The notes under the pieces: model-generated | What the model was told of the DNA's origin: nothing | Database searches by the model: none | What the model saw: only the letters and a program-made list of their open reading frames with translations | Program-made: the position numbers and the translations under genes | Assembly: GCA_025024175.1 (NCBI GenBank) | Contig: QCXZ01000137.1 | Location: forward strand, 64,196,911-64,260,910 | DNA: 64,000 bases | Source of the DNA: Rhyzopertha dominica | Lineage: Eukaryota; Arthropoda; Insecta; Coleoptera; Bostrichidae | Reading direction: 5' to 3' | Shown: positions 12,141-25,240 of the stretch, one piece after another | Layout of the letters: the number at the start of each line of letters is the position of its first letter | Position numbering within the stretch: position 1 is the stretch's first letter

Positions 12141-15100
12141 AAGCAGCTTATCTCACGTATCTCCTAATGGAATATTTTACATGGATCCTGCTGGGATGCT
12201 AATGCGGTTAGACGGGTGTAATTTATATAGTTAAACTAATCCGGTAGAATACAAAACGAACCCGGGTAAATCCAGTACACCATGATACTACAAGCTGCAT
12301 TTGAGCTAAGAGATATAAATCAAGTGCTGTGTACAACGATAAAGGAGGTATCAGAAATTCCTTCGGTTTGTATTCGATTTCATTTTGCAATATTTGTATT
12401 TAGCTTTAAATATATAAATAAAAAAATTATATTGTTTCAATTAAATCCCAATTACGAATGACGACAGCAGGACTTGCATTACTTTCTATACCAGTGCAAT
12501 CGGAATTAATTCCCGTGATAGCGTCACGGAATTTATTTCTATTGACTGCACATTCTGCAATGGCGCACTGGATTACCTGGATGTTTTAATCAAAATCAAA
12601 ATTAGGTGACAAATCCTTATTCGTATTTCAACTACGATAGCATGATTTCCTTAAAGTTAGTGAAGCTAGATTTATACTATTTCAGGCAAAGTTTGTAAAT
12701 CAAATTCAAAAGGAATTTTATAGTCCCCCACAAGATGATAACCATCCTATCTAATAAACCACATCTTGAGCTGCCTGATTTGGTAATAGTAAACACGCCT
12801 TTTAAAAGAGATTCGACGATAAAAATAATACTCTAAGGTACGGCATTACTAGAAAATTGGAAAACTTTTTGGAGGTTTATGAGGTAAACCTTTGGCCTCG
12901 CTTATTTGAACTGCGACGGAAAATTTTGTAAATCTAGTTAAATTTTAAAAGTTCATTATTATTGCTTCACTGGCTTTAAATAAAAAAAATATATATCTGT
13001 CTACTTGGTACGCCATTTATTTATGTAAATATAAGCTTTATAGCAAAAATCAGCTTGCTTCACCATTAAGCCCAATAGTGACCAATGACCAAGTTTACGC
13101 AGGACTTTCAAATATGTAGTTGGTATATGTGTGTAGATAAAACTTTTTTATTTGGCCTCAGGGTGTGCTAGAACTAGGTAAGATAGAGTTAGAGAGCAGT
13201 GGTAGTTTGCCTCTCTCGGATAGTAAAATTTATTAAAAAAAATGATCAGTTAAGATGCAAAGTTTACACAAAGCCAACATACACAGACATATTTACATGC
13301 CACATTTCAGCATCCTCCTACACAAAAGAATAGTCCTACGAGGATGTTATTTTTAGAGCTCAACCTATTTCAGACGAAAAATATTTACAGCAAGAAATGC
13401 AACATCAGCTGAGACGTCAGCGCTAGTAAAAATGGTTACGGTAATAGAAATATTTGGTCAGTTTTGAATAAAAGTGCTCATCCAATAAATCATTACGCAG
13501 TAAATTGAAGTTGTAGGTGTACAATACCTTTCAGAAAAAATAAGAATGATTGTTAGCAAATGTGATATTGCAGTTGTTAATAGTTTATATAATAATATGG
13601 ATGAAATTTTGCGTTCTACTAAAGTTAAAGTTTGTTTAGAAAGTTAAGGTGTTCACAAAATTACTTGTTCTTGCAGCTAATGTTACATAGTTCATATCAA
13701 AAGATTAAAAGAACACATTTCAACAAACACATAAATAATTCTGTTGCTAAACATTCATATCTAACTAAAAATATTTGATAAAACAAGAATTCTATAGAGA
13801 GAAAAATATTACTATAAATGTCTAATAAATAAAGGCATAGAGATANCTAGAAATGATGACAATATTAACAGAAATTACAAGCCAGATTATATTTGAAAGG
13901 CAATTATACAGTTTTCTTTTATCAGGTAGTTCATGTATATCTAGTAGGCAGAGCCTTTCTATTCGATAGGTTCAAATTTTATCAGGTTGGCACGCTTTTT
14001 TGGTGATTTGGTTATGTATTTTCAAAATTTTGTTTGTNCTTGTATCAGTCACTTGTGAAGGTTCTGTTCTTTGACAAAGATTGCAGGCGTAATCGAAACG
14101 AAACATCAAGTGATATTTTTGGTCAGTGTTTAATTTGTAACAGCATTTTTCCGAAAACATAATTATCCCAAAAGTTTTATGGTAATTGTCTTTTAATTCT
14201 ACGGCAATTAAGCGATTTTTGGCGGATTTGAATTGCTGTTTAATCCTTGAAAAGACCTGGCGTTTATTTTGTATAGTTTGATACCAAAATTTTTGTGCAA
14301 AATCGTGTTTTCACCAAGTGTCATACTGCTTTTCGTTCATTTTATTATAATTCTACGGAAAGCTAAAGTGACCTCTGGTTCTTTCCGTTCTTCATGCCAC
14401 TTTGAAGTACTTTTTCAATAACTGTACGAATTGAAATTCTAGTGATGGTTGGCTCTTGATGTATTTGTTAAAGTTATGGATAGATAACCAATCGAGGTCA
14501 ACCAAGGCAACTCTGCAAAGAACACCTCCGTGAGCTAAATGAAGATGATACTCGTTCAAATAGAAGAATGGAGTTTTGTGCGATGGTGACGGACATGACA
14601 CATTATAATCTAAATTTTCCGAACATTTTATTTTATATTATATTTATATTATTTTATATTATATATTTATAAACACACATAACTGCCGTTACTAGTGAAA
14701 TCCTCACTCGACGATGGAACATCATACACAGTATCATCAGAGACTATATCCATGGACTGGCATGACTGAGAAACTTATTATAGGGCCATGCTTATAAATG
14801 GAAATGTAACAGCAGATATTTAACTGAACCTACTGCATGATAATATTATACCCGACTTTGTATATTTATTTCCTTTATCCGGATAACATAATCCCAGATC
14901 GGTTGATATGAAGTCTAGTTAAGATTTTATTGATTCGAAATAAGCTAAAAAGACAGGTGCATGTACAAAGGAAAATAAAGAAATTTTCAAGGTCTGGAAG
15001 AAGAATCAGATACGAAAATAAAGAAATACCGCTTAACTGTCTGCAACATTCGGTTCGCAATTTCTGTGATAGGCCAGGTTATTGCCAAGCTGAAGGAGGT

Positions 15101-16914
15101 TTTCAGCTTAAAATGTTAAATTAATTTTATGAATGTTAAAGATTTTTTAGGTGAATAAAGCGTTACTAGCATATTCATTAATAAATTAATAATAACCAGC
15201 TGGAGAAGCCAGTCCAAAAAATACTTTTTATTAGGCCTTTTTATCGACGTAGACAAGGAAAGTAAACACAACACAGCATCGCTAATCAGTTAGTTTGAAA
15301 GCGCCAAATCGCATTATTCTATCCTGAGCAGTTTCTTCTGTTTTGTGTAACCGCGGCTGTTCAATATGGTAAGTAATATATACTTTTTTCAGACACCAGT
15401 ATTGACAGTTGTAGAATAACACCCTTTGTCGTTCATTTTATAATTAAACCATTCAAAAGAAACCCCACTCACTCAACTTTGACGGCAAAATGCAAAATTG
15501 AAACGCGTTGACAGAAATAAGAAGTAGTTCAAGAGATTAAACATAATTAGCAACAAAACTATTGTCAAGGACATTTGGTGTAAAATTAATATTTACCAAA
15601 AAAAGCCTGTTATTCAGTCCTTTTATGTATGCATTTTAATAAGCGTTCCGAATGACGTTCTATACTAACGCAATACTGCAAAGCCGATGCACCAATGCAG
15701 TACAGGTGGAAGCTTTCATACATTTCTAGGACTGCGTAGAATGCATTTGTCGGGTGGGAATTCCATTTTGTCGTGAGCTTCACGTAGCTATGCGAATACG
15801 ATCCAGCCACACATTACGTTGTTTTCGCTACACGATAAAGCAGAAAACAGGACAAGCATATGAAATAGATTTTCTGCAGTGCCTGCAGCAACCTAGGATT
15901 GATGCGAGTGAAACCACATGGAAACAACTTGTAAGTACCTAAAATCGAAAACGTAATTTAGCTACACGTATTGTTCTGAATCATGCAAACGGTGAATAAT
16001 AAAGAAGCGAAAATTTGGACTGAAACCGGCCGTTAATTTCACTTTAAATGCGGTGGATTATATCTGCTTCGGGGCTGTGTTAAGCTTTATTAATTATATA
16101 TCAAACCTATATTTGAATTTCAAATTTTTTATGATTTCGAGAATGAATAACAGACAAAAAGACTCTTAAACAGATCGCAAGAACAGAAGTTCTGTCACTT
16201 TTGCTTTAGTAATTTAATTTAACAAAAAACGTACATTACTGAATTTTTACGTGTACGACAAGAAAAACAACATTTGACTTGACAATCATAATTCATAACA
16301 ATAAATTTTCATGTCATTGCAGGTTTGTTTCTGAAGGAGCTGCCTCTATGGCCTGTATAATTGAAATATTTCATTTCTGTCAATATTGCTTTTTCTGTAG
16401 CTGTGCTTTTTTTAATCTCAATTGTCCACAATAGAAATGTTATTACCGCGTGATAGGTACTGAAGAACCCCCAGAACAACGATTAATCGTATGCAGTAGG
16501 CTCCACGTGCTATATTTTTTTGCATAAACGTACAGCTCACATCCGGCCCTCAAATTTATGAAACGTGTGCCCGAGTACATATATTTTAATTCTGCGTGAT
16601 GCTCATGTTTCCTGGGGCATTTTATATTAATATTGGATTTATGGTATGAACCACATACACAACGCCTCTGGGAAATCACCGTTAACACTGCCTCAAGTCA
16701 TATATGACCCAAATAATCAACTGTTTATTTGGACGTAAATGATTTACCGAAGACAATATTATCTTAGTGAGCGTAGGCGACACCAACTGCGTTTTCGTGA
16801 AAATAGCACCCTGGTTTTAAATGTGAGAGAAGTTTAATATCTAAATCTTTTAAAATAGGCTCGGTATCATGCTTCATCTCATTAGTACAAGCGCAAGATA
16901 AATATGTCGATAAA
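12141..16914. other. No gene recognised
   Basis: AT-rich apart from the hairpin repeat at 14021-14131. Donor-like sites at 15369 and 15930 (CAACTT|GTAAGTAC) have no supported exon body. Confidence 0.35.
14021..14131 (+). repeat. Interspersed repeat with Penelope-like hairpin motif, copy A
   Basis: About 75% similar by eye to 51326-51432. The core is TTTGACAAAGATTGCAGG followed by CGTAATCGAAACG. The GATT...AATC hairpin next to GAAACG resembles the terminal-repeat signature of Penelope-like elements. No coding sequence of the element is recognisable next to it. Confidence 0.45.
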
Positions 16915-17157
16915 GTAACGCATAAAATTCAAAATGAAGGTTATTTGTAAGAATTCGAAAAAAGAAAACGCCGAAACAGGTAACTTACGATTTAAAAAGA
17001 GATTTATTTTGAGATGATTGCAGCAGAGCAGTCTGTTACTGTCAAGAAGATACGACGTCATCACACTTTTTTCAATAGAACCATATGCATTTTTGGTATT
17101 ATTCCAGGCCTTATTAACTAAGTAATTCATCCGTTATATCATCTGATGGCATAAAAG
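16915..17157 (-). repeat. Inverted repeat arm, left (unknown family)
   Basis: The reverse complement aligns by eye with 18674-18892 over about 220 bases at roughly 70% identity. Both arms carry a similar possible peptide: NRLLCCNHLKI here, NRLLCFNRLKI in the other. The similarity at protein level suggests a coding origin, but I do not recognise the family. Confidence 0.5.
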
Positions 17158-17579
17158 AAACATAATGCGTCAAACTGGAAAAATGATTATTCATAAATAC
17201 AATACTCAGCAACATCTGGAGGTAGTAATCGCATTTCAGCTTGAATACCAGCTTGTAGTTCTTCCAGTATGTATGGACAGTGTACGGATATTCTACTTTT
17301 TAAATGACCACAAAGTAAAAATCTAAAGAATTAAAATCTAGCGATCGGTATTATTCCGTGTAGTAACTTTAATATGCTACGGTTGGCTATATGTGTGAGT
17401 TGGCAGCGGCAGCTCAACCAATCCCGACGACCGAGCGAAAAACAGTCGGACGCAGACACGATCACGTTTATGTTAAGGTTAAGTTGTATTTGCTCTTGCT
17501 TTTGCTGTGTACTACCGTTTAATAAAGTGTAAAAATCCACGTCGACTTGTAAATGCTTAGGGTTACCGGAGTCGAACAA

Positions 17580-18180
17580 AATTCACGCATCAACAAGGGT
17601 GGACTTTTTAAAACTCCTCCGTGATCTATCCATCTATTGACAAAAACTTTATAGAGGTAGCGACGAATCGTTACAACAAAAGGTACCGGTCCACCATCTT
17701 ACTGGAACCAAATGCCTTTTCTTAATATCATTGTCCAGCTTATTCCAAGCCAGTGCAAATATTAAATCATCTCCGAGAAATTATCTTCAAAAAAGTAAGG
17801 ATAGATAATACGTTGACCAATGATGCCTGCTCAATATAAGGCTTTTTAGAACTTGGGTGCCCAGTAGCGATAATTGTATGACTATGTCATTTAAATTGCT
17901 TCGTCGGAAAACATAATATATCTTAAAAAGTTAGGGCCTTCGTCCTCATCAACCTCTTTTCATTAGCATTTCGCAAAATTCTAAGTATCGGTCAGAATCA
18001 TCCTCCACAGTTTATGGAATCGGTCTCGGCATACCTTCACATTACCCGTTTCGGAAAGTCGTGCAACAAGTCTACTAATGGTAGATTGTGCAGAAGGAGC
18101 TGTGTATTGATGTTCTATGTTAAACAATTGACTGATTTTCCTGAGTTTATCACCATAACCTACCATCATTAAATATGGAT
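17580..18180 (-). mobile_element. mariner-like transposase relic
   Basis: Minus strand. The N-terminal helix-turn-helix region reads MMVGYGDKLRKISQLFNIEH then APSAQSTISRLVARLSETGN, matching the common insect pattern (VGYGDxxxxxxxVxxLFNxxxP...STVxRxVxRFxETGSV). About 300 bases later WFQ, stop, DGGPVP and VVTIRRYLYKVFVNRWIDHG correspond to WFQQDGAPxH...VRxYLxxxFPNRWIGRxG. The central catalytic region is deleted. It sits between the inverted arms at 16915-17157 and 18674-18892. Confidence 0.6.
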
Positions 18181-18673
18181 TCGTTCAGTCTCCGTTAGGC
18201 GCAAAATTTTAATTAAACACACGCAGGTCACTTATTTATATTACTTGTTGCAGAATTGCCACTGAAATGTTGCATTTTTACTTAGTTGACTTTTGTTAAC
18301 TTTCGCATTACTTCAGAATAAACTTCTTGTTGAACCTCACAAACCAAAAAGGGTGTAAAAACGCGATTAGTACCTATCAATAGAAAAAAGTTATCATCTG
18401 TTAATTTTATCAGTTGCATGGAATCTACAGATGATAATTTTTTGTCCATTAACATCAGTTTGATTTTTTTGGTATTTTTGGAACTGTCTTCGTTACTTTA
18501 AGTACTAGCTGGTTTACCCCACGATACTCTCTCGAACGATTAGTTTTGTCTAATTGTAACATGACTGATCACACACTGAACATTTGCTTGCCTACGTTTC
18601 TATGTAATTCTTTTAAACGTCATTTTATGTACCTGATAAATAACCATTTTTACAAATGCGACTATTTTGATTG

Positions 18674-18892
18674 TATTTTATGCCAAAAGACTTAATGATT
18701 GAGTTCCTTAGATAATAAACGCCCAAATTACACAAAAATGCATATAGTTCTGTCTAAAAAAATGATGCTGTTAGATATTTATCATATTAACAGATTGCTC
18801 TGTTTCAATCGTCTCAAAATAAAGCGTTTTAAATCTTACGAGTTACCTCTTTCTTCGTCTTTTACAATTTTTGCAAATAACCCTTGAATAAA
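18674..18892 (+). repeat. Inverted repeat arm, right (unknown family)
   Basis: Partner of 16915-17157 in opposite orientation. Shared words include AAAAATGCATAT, AACAGATTGCTCTG and CTCAAAATAAA. The 1.5 kb between the arms contains a transposase relic. Confidence 0.5.
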
Positions 18893-20039
18893 TAAATAAT
18901 ATACGTAATTCTTAACTTTAAAATACGGGGGAATAATGATTCCCATGAACAGGAATTTGATATTAGATGTTGTATTGTAATATAAAGGTTGCTTCAATTT
19001 TGGTGAAACGATCCGACAAAAAATTAATATACTTTCCAGTTCCCACGGGTTGTTTATATCGGTATAATGTAAATTTGTTATTTTGACGTATTACCACATA
19101 GTTTAAAAATAGCACTTCATCATTTACCTACCTTTTCATCTACAATCTATTAACAAAAATTGAATTAAATATTAGTTTGGGCAAGCTCACGTCAACGATA
19201 TAATCCGTCATTATATTGAACCGATATAGGATGTAAGCACGTATAACACAACTAAAAACCCGTTTATGTAAAGAATATTAATATAAAAAATATACTATTT
19301 ATTACCTAAAATAAAACTTACCATTTCAAAAAACAGCTTAGATAATTCCTTTGTCGAATTCAATTAATTTATAACATCTAAGGTATGGACCAATCTGTTC
19401 CAATTTTTTGACTTATAAGATATATTTTACTAGCTTCAGCTTCCCCTTTTGTCAAATGATTTGACTGTTCTTTAACCAGGACTAAAACTGCGACACCTGA
19501 GTGGTATTTAAAACAAGGTCATTTTGTTTTAAATTATTGTTTTTTTGTACCCAGTGTGAAGGCTTTTTCATCTCTTTGGGTTATGTACGAATATTTAAAT
19601 GAAAGTAACCACATATAACTTCCATAATAATTTGTATTATATTGATAGTATAGAAATGTGTTTTTCCACACTTCCTTCTTTAGCTATCAGTTACGAACTA
19701 ATGTGAAATGATCTAGTAGATCATATGAGGATGATATCATCTTTAACGTTATTAAAAAAAACTATTAACATTTTTGTCTGCTGCAACTTTTTCACCGTAA
19801 CTAAATGTCAACATTTATCGTATCTACATTCCCTTATTCCCATATTTCCTAGTGTTCCGCTAAGCGATTACTATGAGCGGAAGTCTACAGTTCCGAAAGC
19901 AATGCACTCACTCAGTATTAGCGTTGGCGTTGAAATACCTGAAACATTAATTACAAAGCGCGAACATACGTGCAAATCCAGATTTCCTCTTCCAGGCCAA
20001 GCCCTAATGTAAAATTATCAATAATTCAGTTGCACTAGC

Positions 20040-20280
20040 CATAAAGCGAAGTAGCCCTCACCCGCATCGTGGTTCCCACGTTTCTAGTAGAGAAACTGGA
20101 CCGCCGAAACAGTGGCCAATTAAAAAAAAGGCATTGAGGGTTTGGGGGGTGGCGGGCATTTCCGAGTGCGTTGAGGCATTTGTTGCGGCAAGAGAAACAG
20201 TTCGACCTTAATTGGCAAACTTTGAGATGTGGCTAAATGAACGCTGGATGTTGGCCAAAACCGAACTAAAAAGACGATTA
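20040..20280. promoter_or_regulatory. GC-richer non-coding block
   Basis: Contains a G-rich run (GAGGGTTTGGGGGGTGGCGGG) and CCGCCGAAACAGTGGCCAAT. No coding frame or terminal repeats. Candidate conserved non-coding element. Confidence 0.25.
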
Positions 20281-22079
20281 CGGTTTAGAACTGATTAACT
20301 CTCGTTATTTCAAAACTAACGACTTCGTTACTACAAAATCGAGGATTGTCCAGATCCATCGGAAAGATGTCCATTTCAGGACACGTGCAATCCCGGACTA
20401 AAAGAGACAATCATTTCAAGAGCCAGGACAAGGTCAACTAATAAGATTGGCGATAAAATGTTTCTAGGGTGAGATAACTAAAGATTGTATAGATTTATAT
20501 TGTGTACCTTTCGCCCATTTTCGGTAGTATAGGCATCAATAATTCGAACAGAAGCGATACATTATTGGAGATAAATAAACTTCACTCAAAAAATTGAATT
20601 CTGTAAGGGTACCCGAATATTCCTAAGCAGGCATAGGTAATGTTACCGCTCTAATGACCAATTATTGCGAATAGACTCAATAACCAGCATTCTTTAAAAA
20701 AAACTGAACAACTTAGTTAAAGCTACTTCCGTTCCTAAAGAGAACACATACTTCTTGGTGAGATTACAGGTACTTCCATAAAGGTTTCTTAGTTGTGAAG
20801 AAGATGTATATCCATATTTGATCCACTATTGCTTTTTTCAGCAACATTTAAGAGATTTTCATACATTACTGATATTTTGTACACAATGGACAGCAGTTTG
20901 AACAAATAGATGCTGTAAACGTAGGTAATCCACCTAGCCTTGTAGCTGTTAATCTATTCATGTACAAATTTAAAGATATTCTCCGCTAAACTGTTCAAAA
21001 ATGGTTAGTAGCCTTATATGCATTTTATTAATTTAGCTGATCCTTATACATGCTTCATTCTAGGCAACCAACTTGTTGGTAGGTTATAAATGATGTTCTG
21101 CACAAGCTCTCAACTAAATGATGTATAGTAATCATCACATTTTAGAGCCCGGAGACCCGGACTAAAATAGAGTAAGAAATTCAACCAACATTGGAAAGTT
21201 TCTTATATATAATTATATAAGGCCGGATAGTAAAGAAGATAAGCAACTTAGCACAGTCCAAGATCAAAGATGTGGGTGGTCACTTGAATTACTTGAGTAC
21301 CCAGGTGATCCAGAAAAATTAAATTTCTTTGTATTAGAATATATTAGATATCAATACTCGGAAATCAACATTTTTTCTAACTTTTAGACGTTAACATTAT
21401 AGTATCTTCGCTTATTGCCGCTGTTACGTGATATTTTTCTTGACGATTTTTGCTTTTTGGTGATCCCAACTCGCAAAAATCTGCACTTTGAGACTGTTAA
21501 CAACTTTCATCTGTCTTATTTCATTAAGAACTGACGTTGATATCCAGTTTACTGCATTTGTACGCGATTGACAGATGTTGCGCTTGTGTCAGACAGTTCT
21601 GTTAAAATTAATTTGAAATGCATCACACAACGGACATTACATGCTGTTGCATGCAGATTTTGGTAATTCGGTTAAACCATCGGAGACCTGTACAGGCCAG
21701 CTTGATCTATCTCCTGAATGCTAATGTATGAGGGTGCGGATTGTGGTTTTCTACCACTGCCAGGACTTGGGGGATACCTACACACTGAAGCTGAAACATG
21801 CTGCTTAAGTTTTAGCTCGACGTGTAGTGGAACATTAGGACGTTTTATTGTATGTTAAATGTAGTTTAAGTGAACAATATTAATCAACTAAAAGAATGGA
21901 CATTCATAAACCTGTTTTTGGCTTTCTGAGTGGAAATGATCCTGTCAATTCCTGACAATGAGCCGGTCATTAGGTTTTTTGATATTCCTTTATTGGAATT
22001 ACATTCAGTACATTTATATACAAATACACACACTCGAATAACCTGCAGCCTCTGTGGACAGAGACAGTGCACCCCAAAT

Positions 22080-22560
22080 GTATAGGGTGTCCTAATAAGA
22101 GCGCCGGATTTAAATTTGCCGCCATTTTGTTACTACGAGTTGTACGGTGATTTTTTTTGACATTTATCACGTACAGACTACGCGATTTAAGGGTATAGGG
22201 AAGTATTCAAACGAACAACGTTTAATTATTGTAAAAACACATTACATGGTGAAAGTTTTGCGAAAACAGTTCGCCAATTACGTCAAGTTTTCGGTCCCAA
22301 TAATGCGCCAAATGAATCGACGGTGAAGCGTTTAATTACAAAATTTGAGACCAAATTTACGCTGATGGATCAGAAGATCATTGTTCGTCGTCGTGCTTGT
22401 CGGTCACTCGAAAATATAGCCGCAGTAAGGGAACCTGTGGCCTAAAATTCAGGAACCTCCTTTCGGCATCGTGGTCAATAATTAAACATTTCCAGACTAC
22501 GAAACGAATTTTGGTAAAAGATCTGCATTTACATGCGTATTATAGATAAAAACTGTTGGT
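22080..22560 (+). mobile_element. mariner-like element, N-terminal relic (DUF4817-type)
   Basis: The 5' end carries TATAGGGTGTCCTAATAAGAG, a plausible terminal repeat. The plus-strand reading then gives TLHGESFAKTVRQLRQVFG, NNAPNESTVKRLITKFET, MDQKIIVRRRACRSLENIAA. This is the helix-turn-helix start of a transposase class frequent in insects (NNAPxESTIxRLxxKFExTGSVxDxxxxGRPRTGRSxENIAAV). A further piece, TTKRILVKDLHLHAYYR in another frame, fits the WRILHKDLHLHxYK segment. It ends before the DDE domain. Confidence 0.65.
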
Positions 22561-24317
22561 AGGCAATAACCTATTGGTACAAACAACTAGATTTGCTATT
22601 GTTACTTAATTTACAATTGTGTACATACAAAAACTAATTAGCTTTATTTCAACTTAACCAGCACAGGCGTTGATTAATTATACTTTAATCATTTTCAATT
22701 TATTTAGGGAATACAATGTTATTTATAAAATGCGAGATTTGCAGGTGCAAAATGTCTTACTTAACAAAAATGCGAGAATCGCCCCATTTTATGGGACTAC
22801 CATAAAATCTGTTAAGCTGGTCACATCGAATCTCTTGAACACGCTATGGTTCATAAAACTTCAAGGTATTTTAAAGTGGTTGCAACACTAGCAATTTTAC
22901 GTGGGGCGATAAAGTTTCTAAAGCTAAAGGAAAGCGATATTCTTAACATTCTCACTCAATGTTCAGTGTTGGCTTTTTAGGATCAAATGTGGGGCGGATA
23001 CTTTAATATAGTAACTTAATAGTCTAGCGAATGCCTCCGAGTAGTTTCATTCGATTACCAGTTTCAGCAGGATTTAGTATCCTTTTTATGTGCACGGCGC
23101 AGTAAGACATAAACAAGCGTTTGTAATGTCTCATTTTTCGAATTGATGTGATAGTATTAACCAACCGAACGCAGTAAGCTAAATTTCTACTTTAAATATT
23201 CTGATACAATTTATCTTGAATTTTCTGCTATTCGTGAGGCTCTGTAGCGCGAGTGAATGTTGAAACAACAGCAGGTGTGTAACAAAAATATGTCAAAGTT
23301 GCTCTCTTTACACGTTCTCTGTGTTGGTATTTCGACATGTTTTTATGTAATTTATTCCTTTGCATATTCTTATTTTACTTTTTTGTGTATACGTTTGCCG
23401 TATTTTTCTACAATATAAATAAGTTTCTCAGTACTAATAATAAGAATCATGAAATATATTATGTTTTGTACGTAAGAAAAAGCTAACCACGAAAATGCTA
23501 CAAGAATTATGTGTGCCAAAATTTTATCGTTTGCAGGAGGTCTCTATAAGTAAAAAGTAAGTAAGTTATAATAAACAAATAAGGGAAAATATTCCTGGCG
23601 AAATTTGTCTGGTGTGGAATAGCCCGAAGAGCGTTGCTCCCATCATTCACTAAGACGGATGAAATGCCTCCAATCAAATCCGATTACAGTATCAGATGTG
23701 ACATTCGATTCAGGAGACGAACCTTCTTAATTGTCTGCGATCCGCAGGGAATCCAGGCTTAAATTGTCAACCACTGAGTTAAATATAGCCGCTATTCCAA
23801 AGCACGTGTAATATTATTGATACTGCATTCTGCTGACTACAGGAAGTAATCTGAGTAAATGGAAAATTCGCAACTTTTTAACAGTAGAGAATTTGAAAAG
23901 GTACTTGCAAAACCAATATAAGATGTCGCAATAATCTCATTTGAGGCCGTAAATCTACTTGCCAACGGTACGGATCAGAATACTTAGTTCATCACGGATT
24001 GAATGTGAGAAGAGGATTGAAAATATATATATGAAGGGGTAAGCCTTCAAATAAATTAAAATCCTCAATTTCTTATAGAATGCACTTTTCACGATAAAGC
24101 AGTTTTGGAAGTTTGCAGAAGCTTATGCCAACAGCAACAATGTTAAGTGCAAGCTCCTGTCAGATATCAATTTATATAAAAACAACAAACAACTCAGATG
24201 TCGTCAATTTTTAACCCTTCATTTGAAATAAAAAAGTATGGTTATCTTTAGGCTGCTAGAAACACTCCGTGTGCTACATAATATTTCAATTCAAAACAGT
24301 TTACTGAAAATAACTTT

Positions 24318-24679
24318 TATATATTATAGAAGTGATGAAATACTTGAGACGTGTTAAAGGGGTGACTAGAATGGAAAGAATAAGAAACGACAAAATCAGG
24401 GAAGAACTGGAAATAGAGTCGATTAACCACACTATGAAAGAGAATAAATTAAAGTGGTTCGGGCACTTGGTGAGAATGAACGAGGAAAGACCAGCAAAAC
24501 TAGTATGGAAGGCAAAAGTACAAGGAAAGAAAAGAAGAGGAAGACCGCAGAAAACAGTGGCCGAGGGACAGGACTAAGTGGAAGAAAATAATACAAAAGA
24601 CAGTAAACGAGTGAGAGATACTGCATACCTTTACAATCTATGGGTAGAAAAGGAAAATGATTATATATATTATAGAAGT
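24318..24679 (+). mobile_element. 5'-truncated non-LTR retrotransposon with target-site duplication
   Basis: The insert 24334-24663 encodes the last part of a LINE ORF2: MKYLRRVKGVTRMERIRNDK, IREELEIESINHTMKENKLK, WFGHLVRMNEERPAKLVW, then GKKRRGRPQKT. This KxxxLxWFGHxxRM...GKRxxGRPxxxW tail is typical of RTE/Jockey-type elements. The insert is flanked by the perfect 16-bp direct repeat TATATATTATAGAAGT at 24318-24333 and 24664-24679. That marks a target-primed insertion truncated at its 5' end. One stop falls where the conserved Trp is expected. Relatively young compared with the other relics. Confidence 0.8.
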
Positions 24680-24858
24680 ATGCTGCATTTCTACTATTAA
24701 ACCACCATCCTCCAAATTAATTTAAAATGATTTTATGATGCTGTGTAATGGTGTAGTATCATTCTTGTCTTGGAAAAGCTTTTGTGTGGTGTTTATTGAA
24801 AGGACGGTGTAAGAGGTCGCACTAAAAAGTAATTTGTGTAGCTTTACAAGCATCTATT

Positions 24859-25240
24859 ATGTATGGAAAACAAAAGAAGTGTTGTTTTGTACATGGTTAT
24901 AAAAGTACTTCAGTCAGTACAGCTAACAAAATTTTTGTAACTATTCCTCGAGATTATCAACGTATGGAAAAGTTGTTTAAGGCGCCACTAGACGTGAAAT
25001 GCCGATATCGCAAAGTTTGTTTTTTTGTTGTGAAGATCATCTTAATTCTTACTGTAAGTTTTATTATTCTTTTTGGGGTTATAAGTATTTACCATTCAGT
25101 TTCCATTTTGTTATAGCTTGAAGAGGATATGAAAAATTATATACGTTTTATGTTGATAGAGTGAAATATTATAATAAAGAACGACGTTGTTCCCCATATA
25201 TTCGACTGTTAGCCAGACCGCAAACGAGCCGCAAGAGCCC
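24859..25240 (+). pseudogene. THAP-domain transposon/host gene relic with an apparent intron
   Basis: The first part begins MYGKQKKCCFVHGYKSTS and continues NKIFVTIPRDYQRMEKLFKA, the first Cys pair region and the F-x-x-P-R-D...R block of a THAP zinc finger. After a frameshift FCCEDHLN supplies the CEDHF zinc-ligand motif (about 25022-25045). A consensus donor ACT|GTAAGT at 25053 and acceptor TATAG before 25117 suggest an intron of 63 bases. The next part reads LEEDMKNYIRFML...IIIKNDVVPHIFDC, stop, PDRKRAARAP, matching the usual FxLExDMENYxRYKLM...KxxVVPHxFDCQPDRKR of insect THAP proteins, many derived from P-like transposons. Stops and a frameshift make it non-functional. Confidence 0.62.

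Larger units (their letters stand above)
18893..24317. other. Mostly unassigned DNA
   Basis: Holds the GC-richer block at 20040 and the mariner-like relic at 22080. Elsewhere I see no supported gene. Confidence 0.35.
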
